Below, piece after piece: positions 59,136 to 64,000 of a stretch of 64,000 nt of DNA. Origin of the DNA: CAWAQA01 sp963784065 (GTDB taxonomy: Bacteria > Acidobacteriota > Vicinamibacteria > Vicinamibacterales > UBA2999); NCBI GenBank assembly GCA_963784065.1, contig CAWAQA010000003.1, positions 310,001 to 374,000 on the forward strand. The letters are read 5' to 3'. A model generated the notes under the pieces. It was not told where the DNA came from. It did no database searches and saw only the letters and a program-made list of their open reading frames with translations. Numbering within the stretch: position 1 is the first letter of the stretch; each line of letters begins with the position of its first letter. The position numbers were made by a program, and so were the translations under genes.

Positions 59136-62100
59136 CTAATAGAAGTCGTGGGCGTCCACTGAGGCGCCGCCGTCGATCCCCTGCACGCGCTCCGCTTTCA
59201 CCGACAGCACGCCTTCCTGGTTCTGCAGCACGCCCTCGACCAGCAGGAACGGCTGGCGGATCACGGTCAGGCGCTCGCGATCGAAGAGATCGGGACGGAC
59301 GATGATGTTCGAAATGCCGGTTTCATCCTCCAGCGTGAGGAACACGAAGCCCTTGGCGGTGCCGGGCCGCTGGCGCGTGATCACCATGCCGGCCACGCGC
59401 ACGCGCCGGCCGTCGCGCGCCTGCGGCAGATCCGACGCGCGCAGCACGCCGCGCAGCGCCAGCTCCTCGCGCCGCAGCGCCATCGGATGCGGGCCGATGG
59501 TCAGTCCCATGCCCGCGTAGTCGGCGTGCAGCCGCTCGTTGGGATCCATCGGGCGAAGCGGCGATTCGCTGCCCGCTGCCGGCGGCCGGCTGTCAGCTGA
59601 CTCGAGCAGTTCGCCCGCAGGGCGAACGGCTCGTTCCACCTGCCACAGCGCGCTGCGCCGCTCGTTGGTGAACGCATTGAGCGCGCCGATGTCGGCCAGC
59701 GTCGTCAGCTCGTCGCGACGCAGGCCGGTGCGGTGGACGACGTCCTCGATCGAGGTGAAGCGGCCGACGGGCCGCAGCTGCACCGTCCACTCGTGCGAGC
59801 AGATGTTGCAGTAATACGTCCGCGCCGCGCGCGTGCCGCTGACGGTCTCGATCATCGACTCGTCATCGGACCCGCACTTCGCGCACAGCAGCGGCGGTGC
59901 CAGCGTCTTCGTCCTGTCGAATGCAGCCATCGCCTGCCCCACTTCCTTGCGCAGGCCGTTCACGTACATGAAGCCGATGCGGATGGCGCCGTCGTGCTCG
60001 ACACGGCACAGCCAGTCGGACTGCTGCACGTCGATCGGATGGAACCGCACGCCGCGCCGCTGCGCGTCCTTGACGAGCGACGCGGGGTGGTAGAACCCCA
60101 TCGGCTGGTTGTTGAGCAGCGCCGTGTAGAACGCCGCCGGGTAATGGACCTTGAGATACGCGCTCGCGTAGGCGAGCAGCGCGAAGCTGGCGGCGTGCGA
60201 CTCGGGAAAGCCGTAGAGCGCGAACGACGTGATCGAGTTGATGATGCGCTCGGCGGTCTCGCCGGTGATGCCGTTCCTCGCCATGCCCTCGCGGAGCTGC
60301 ACCTCGATCTGCTTCATCCGCTTCTCCGAGCGCTTGAAGCCCATCGCGCGGCGCAGCTCCTCCGCCTGGCCGCCGGTGAAGCCGGCGGCCACCATCGCCA
60401 TGCGCAGCAGCTGCTCCTGGAAGAGCGGCACGCCGAGCGTGCGCGCGAGCACCGGCTCGAGGCAGGGGTGCAGCGGCACGACGGGCTCCTTGCCGGCGCG
60501 CCGGTTCAGGTACGGATGCACCATGTCGCCCGACGATCGGCCCGGGGCGGATGATCGCCACCTGCACGACGAGGTCGTAGAAGCACGTCGGCTTGCAGCC
60601 GCGGCAGCGTCGCCATCTGCGCGCGCGACTCGACCTGGAAGACGCCGATGGTGTCGGCCTTCTGCAGCATGTCGTAGACGTCGGGATCGTCCGGCGGGAG
60701 GTGGGCGAGATCGAACCTGCCGCGCGCCGGCTCCGGGCTCCGGCCTCCGGGCTCCGGTCCTGGCGCGGCATTCACCAGCTCGATGGCGTCCTGCAGCACC
60801 GCCATCATCCCGAGGCCCAGCAGGTCCACTTTGACGATGCCCATCTCGGCGCAGTCGTCCTTGTCCCACTGGATGACGACGCGGCCCGGCATGCTCGCGG
60901 GCTCGAGCGGCACCACGGCGTCGAGCTCGCCCTGGCAGACCACCATCCCGCCCGAGTGCTGGCCCAGATGGCGCGGCAGGTCCTGGATCCGCAGCCACAG
61001 CTCCGCGAACGTCCGCATGCGCGGCATGTCGAGCGACAGCCCCGCGGCCGTCAGGTTGCGGCCGAGCGTGTCGTTCGGATCGACGAACTCGAAGTTGTTC
61101 ATCACCTTGGCGAGCGTGTCGATCTGCTGCTCGTCGAGCGACAGCGCCTTGCCCACCTCGCGCGCGGCGCTGCGCGCTGCGGTAGGTGATGACGTTGGCG
61201 GTCATGGCCGCGCCGAGCCGCCCGTATTTCTCGTAGACGTGCTGGATGACGCGCTCGCGGCGGTCGCCGCTCGGCAGGTCGAGGTCGATGTCGGGCCACT
61301 CGCCGCGCTCCTCCGACAGGAAGCGCTCGAAGAGCAGCTCCATCCCGATCGGATCGACCGCGGTGATGCCGAGGCTGTAGCAGACGGCGCTGTTGGCGGC
61401 CGAGCCGCGCCCCTGCACGAGGATGTCCTGCTGGCGGCAGTAGTTGACGATGTCCCAGACGATCAGGAAGTAGCCGGCGAGGTCGAGCTTCTCGATGAGC
61501 GCGAGCTCGCGCGCGATCTGCGCGCCGCGCCTTGTCGTGATACGGACGATAGCGGTCGCGCGCGCCGGCCTCGGTGATGTGGCGGAGGAACGACATCTCG
61601 GTGTCGCCCTCGGGCACCGGGTACGTCGGGAAGCGATAGCCGAGATCGGCCATCGTGTATTCGAGCCGCTCGGCGAGCGCCGCCGTCCCCGCCAGCGCGT
61701 CGGGACGGTCGGCAAAGAGCTGCGCCATCACCTCCGGCGACTTCAGGTAGCGCTCGGCGTTGCGCGCCAGCAGGCGGCCGGCGGCGTCGAGCGTGGTGCG
61801 GTGGTGCACGCAGGTGAGCACGTCGAACAGCGGGCGATCCGCCGGCTCGGCGAAGCGCACGCCGTTGGTGGCGACGACCGGCACGCGAAACGCCTGCGCC
61901 AGCTGCGTGAGCGCGGCGTTGTCCGGCTCCTCGTCGCGCAGGAAATGCCGCTGCAGCTCGACGTACACGTGGCCGCGGCCGAACAGCCCGACGAGCCGAT
62001 CGAGCAGGCCGCCCACGCCGTAGTGCCGCGCGTCGAGGAGCGGCCGGCCCGCCAGCGCGACGAGCCCGGTCGTGAAGCCGTCGAGCTCCTCGATCGCGAG

Positions 62101-62486
62101 CGCGCCCTCGCCCTTCGGCGCGCGCATCTTCATGCGCGTCACCAGCCGGCAGAGGTTCTGGTAGCCCGCCGGCGCGGCGACGAGAACGGGCAGGCGCCAG
62201 ATGGACGCCGGCAGCTGACGGCCGGCAGCCGGCAGTGGCGCCTTGCGTCCGACTGCCCGCTGCCTGCCCGCTGCCCGCTGACCATCGTCAGCTCCGCGCC
62301 GATGATCGCGCGCAGGCCGGCGCGCTGGGCCGCCTTGTGAAACCGCGGCGCGCCGTAGACGCCGTCGGCGTCGAGCAGCGCGAGCGCCGGATAGCCCAGC
62401 GCCGCGGCGCGCTCGACGAGCGTCTCGGGCAGCGATGCGCCCTGCAGAAAGCTGAAGGCCGACGCGGCGTGGAGTTCGATGTACAT
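59136..62486 (-). CDS. dnaE2: Error-prone DNA polymerase DnaE2 (ImuC), with inserted zinc ribbon and repeat-derived loops (frame changes)
   Basis: About 1115 residues across frames. PHP domain from MYIELHAASAFSFLQGASLP; palm aspartates in EWPDIDLDLPSGDRRERVIQ and VKVDLLGLGMM-type (IVKVDLLGLGMM); then QVESRAQMATLPRLQ, FTGGQAEELRRAMGFKRSEK, ASFALLAYASAYLKVHYPAA, and a C-terminal OB fold ending VQGIDGGASVDAHDFY. SOS mutagenic polymerase partnered by ImuB. Breaks are near 62260, 61530, 61180 and 60590-60530. Between GLRKEVGQAM and GRFTSIEDVV there is an extra Cys4 zinc ribbon (59790-59890). Heptamer repeats encode loops at 62207-62281, 60722-60766 and 59571-59606. Confidence 0.92.
59571..59606. 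repeat. CTGCCGG heptamer arm inside dnaE2
   Basis: GCTGCCCGCTGCCGGCGGCC and following CGGCTGTCAG are the usual 7-bp units. On the minus strand they code in frame for SADSRPPAAGSES, between the helix-hairpin region and DPNERLHADYAGMGL. Confidence 0.65.
59790..59890 (-). other. Inserted Cys4 zinc-ribbon module in DnaE2
   Basis: Cys codons at about 59885, 59876, 59810 and 59801 give C-x2-C-x21-C-x2-C (LCAKCGSDDESMIET...YYCNICSHEW). It is in frame with the flanking DnaE2 sequence, and it is followed by the normal TSIEDVVHRTGLRRDELTTL. DnaE2 proteins I know lack this module here. Confidence 0.7.
60722..60766. repeat. GGGCTCC heptamer arm inside dnaE2
   Basis: GGCTCCGGGCTCCGGCCTCC and onward, in frame; on the minus strand it codes for AAPGPEPGGRSPEPARG, between IELVNA and RFDLAHLPPDDPDVYDML, a position where the family has a variable loop. 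Confidence 0.7.
62207..62281. repeat. GGCAGCC-heptamer inverted element inside dnaE2
   Basis: Left arm 62207-62239 (GCCGGCAGCTGACGGCCGGC...) and right arm 62251-62281 (GACTGCCCGCTGCCTGCCCG...) form a full element with a ~12 bp loop within the PHP domain coding region, after the AELTM strand. The frame changes across it. Confidence 0.72.
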
Positions 62487-62569
62487 AGCGGGCAGCTGGC
62501 AGTAGGCAGTGGCAGTGACAGCGGCAGGCAGATTCGTTACTGCCTGCTGCCCGCTGCCGGCTGCCCGCT
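62487..62569. repeat. GGCAGCC-heptamer inverted element between dnaE2 and imuB
   Basis: Left arm 62487-62530 (AGCGGGCAGCTGGCAGTAGG...) and right arm 62539-62569 (ACTGCCTGCTGCCCGCTGCC...) fill the whole 81 bp gap. The dnaE2 ATG at 62486 abuts it, so dnaE2's ribosome site must lie in the arm. Confidence 0.8.
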
Positions 62570-63986
62570 AGTCGACAATCCCGTCGAGGAACCACGCGTC
62601 CGTGTCGCGTTCGCGGAAGATGCGATAGGTGGCGCCGTCATTCAGCGTGACGTCCCATTCGTCGCGATCCCATGCCGCGTTCCCCGCGCTCCGCCCACCA
62701 GCCGCCCGACGTTCGCCAGGGGCCGGCACACGCCTCGACACGTCCGCCGCCCAGCCCGGCCCGATCGGTCAGCACGCGCGCCGGCTTCCCCTCCTCCACG
62801 CGCACGCGGGCAGCGACGGGGAAGCGGAAGCGGCGGAGCGCGACTGCTGGATGCGCTACATCCTTCACCTCCACGGGCCACAGAGGCACAGAGACACAGA
62901 GTTCCTTTTCGGCCTTGGCTGAAGGACTGGTCTCTGTGTCTCTGTGTCTCTGTGGTTCGTGACGATGAACGGCGTTCGCCATCCGCCGGAGCGAACGGCT
63001 TCATCGCGAACGCCCCCGGCCGCCACGAGTCCACCGCGGCCGGCGAACCGCAGCGGTCTTCGCCCATGAGCGCGTGCAGGCGCGCCATCAGCGTGGACAC
63101 CTGCTCCGGCGACGGCAGCGGGCGCGTCAGCAGCGAGAACTGGACGATGCGCCCGGGCGTGGGATCGACGGCGACGACCACGCGATCGATGGCCGCCGAG
63201 GGCGGGTGCGATTCGAGGTCGAGCAGCGCCAGCGTGCGGAGCGTGCGCGCGTCGCGAATCGGCGCCGGCAACTGGAGCGACCGCTCGTGCACGGTGCGCG
63301 TCACCAGGTGCAACCGCACGTGCAGCACGGCGCCGGCGCGGCCTCGCCGTTCCAGGTGCGCACGAGAGCGGCTCCAGCAGCCGGCCGAGCACGAACGACA
63401 ACGGCTCGAGTCCCTCGATCGGCCACTCGAGATCGATCGCCTGCTCGAAGCGCTCCTCCGGCAGCGCGGGCAGCAGCGGACGCGGGTCTTCGCCGCACGC
63501 GAGCCGCTGCCACGCCACGCCTTCCTGTCCGAGCCGAGCGGCGACCTCGTCGGGCGGCAGCGCGGCGAACTCCCCCAGCGTCTTCAGCCCCCATTGGCGC
63601 AGGGTGGCGAGCGACTCGTCGTGCGGCGTCGGGAGTGGGGAGTCGGGAGTTGCACACGGCCGCCAGCAGCGCGAGCGGCAGCGGTGAGAGCGACGCCGCT
63701 TCGTCACCCGCGCGGACGACGGTCACGCCCGCGCGGTGGTGGACGAGCAGCCGCGCCGCCGTGCGTGTGCCGGCGATCGCCACGCGCACGCGCAGATCGC
63801 GATCGGCGGCGGTCCGCCGCAGCTCGGCGCAATCGTCCGGGCGTCGCCAAACAGGCGCTCGAGGCCGTTCAGATCGAGCACGATCTCGCGCGGGCCGCAC
63901 ACCTCGAGACGCGGCGAGAACTCGCGCGCGACCTCGGCGAGGATCTCCGGCGAGCTTCCCTCGGCCGCGTATAAAGCGCCAAACAT
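62568..63986 (-). CDS. imuB: ImuB-type Y-family polymerase homolog (frame changes; CACAGAG element inside)
   Basis: About 470 residues across five frames. Start MFGALYAAEGSSPEILAEVA is likely internal to the true start at the window edge. Family blocks: FSPRLEVCGPREIVLDLNGL, RVRVAIAGTRTAARLLVHHR, LRQWGLKTLGEFAALPPDEV, ARLGQEGVAWQRLACGEDPR, IDRVVVAVDPTPGRIVQFSL, VALRRFRFPVAARVRVEEGK, GPWRTSGGWW and the end FRERDTDAWFLDGIVD. ImuB is a clamp-binding, catalytically dead partner of DnaE2. Breaks are near 63840, 63650, 63360, 62870 and 62690. A CACAGAG element (62876-62961) sits between KPFAPADGERR and the next block. Promoter and any imuA lie outside. Confidence 0.88.
62876..62961. repeat. CACAGAG octamer inverted-repeat element inside imuB, copy 4
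   Basis: Left arm 62876-62902 (GGGCCACAGAGGCACAGAGA...) and right arm 62929-62961 (CTGGTCTCTGTGTCTCTGTG...GTTCGTG). On the minus strand it reads RTTETQRHRDQ then QGRKGTLCLCASV, which has no place in ImuB. Confidence 0.82.
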
Positions 63987-64000
63987 AACAGCGGCATCCT

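Overview
This is one 64 kb stretch of high-GC chromosome. The organism is most likely an Acidobacteriota bacterium of the Vicinamibacteria type. That is an inference from the gene mix: a VWFA-related secreted protein, a TonB receptor with an N-terminal carboxypeptidase-regulatory-like domain, secreted DUF885 and 'DGxPD' proteins, and the gene order recO-glyQ-glyS-ppdK / era / phoH-ybeY. I saw no rRNA, tRNA, prophage or CRISPR array.

Layout. 0-1 kb: edge of an Mla-type ABC lipid transporter. 1-14.6 kb: mixed housekeeping genes (uvrB, DHH phosphoesterase, a PLP trans-sulfuration enzyme, greA, a TrmH-type methyltransferase, rarA) interleaved with exported proteins (VWFA, DUF885 lipoprotein, membrane-anchored serine protease). 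14.8-25.4 kb: eight minus-strand genes, all with signal peptides, behind one good sigma70 promoter at 25436-25408. They encode two paralogous 'DGxPD' proteins, a double-VOC protein, a TonB receptor, a small cytochrome c, a cytochrome/streptogramin-lyase-like propeller, an NHL lipoprotein and a metallo-beta-lactamase-fold hydrolase. They look like an exported uptake or degradation system for an unknown substrate. 25.5-37 kb: mutL, corA, ppdK, glyS, glyQ, recO, mgtE and a REP-associated transposase with its hairpins. 37.5-50 kb: a long minus-strand run (mdh, sucC, sucD, ndk, dcd, gamma carbonic anhydrase-like, hisS, aspS, phoH, ybeY, a CBS transporter-like protein, VOC, era). 50-58.7 kb: plus-strand serA, then kdsB-pyrG-kdsA-kdsD-lapB for Kdo and LPS control. 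58.6-64 kb: cupin, then dnaE2 and imuB of the SOS mutasome.

Two window-wide patterns matter most. First, the gaps between genes, and several genes themselves, are filled with hairpin repeats of at least six families. The most striking are elements whose two arms are each built of about 3-5 degenerate 7-bp units (GGTCTCC/GGTCTAC, GGGCTCC, GGCAGCC) in inverted orientation around a short loop. Three copies share a conserved loop although their arms differ. Others are built on CACAGAG octamers, on a RAYT-linked palindrome around GGACCTGAAGGTCC, and on a CTAGTGGACxGTATCAACTGA element. Repeat copies contribute protein sequence to greA, rarA, mutL, recO, mgtE, dnaE2, imuB and probably lapB.

Second, many conserved genes are broken by single-base frame changes, including essential ones (glyS, glyQ). 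Most look like one extra G or C in a short G/C run, and they cluster at 15-37 and 58-64 kb while 37.5-46 and 47.8-58 kb are nearly clean. I read these as sequencing or assembly errors and annotate such genes as intact CDS with noted frame changes, not as pseudogenes. One exception deserves care: three neighbouring genes of the exported cluster break at the identical octamer GTACCCTG.
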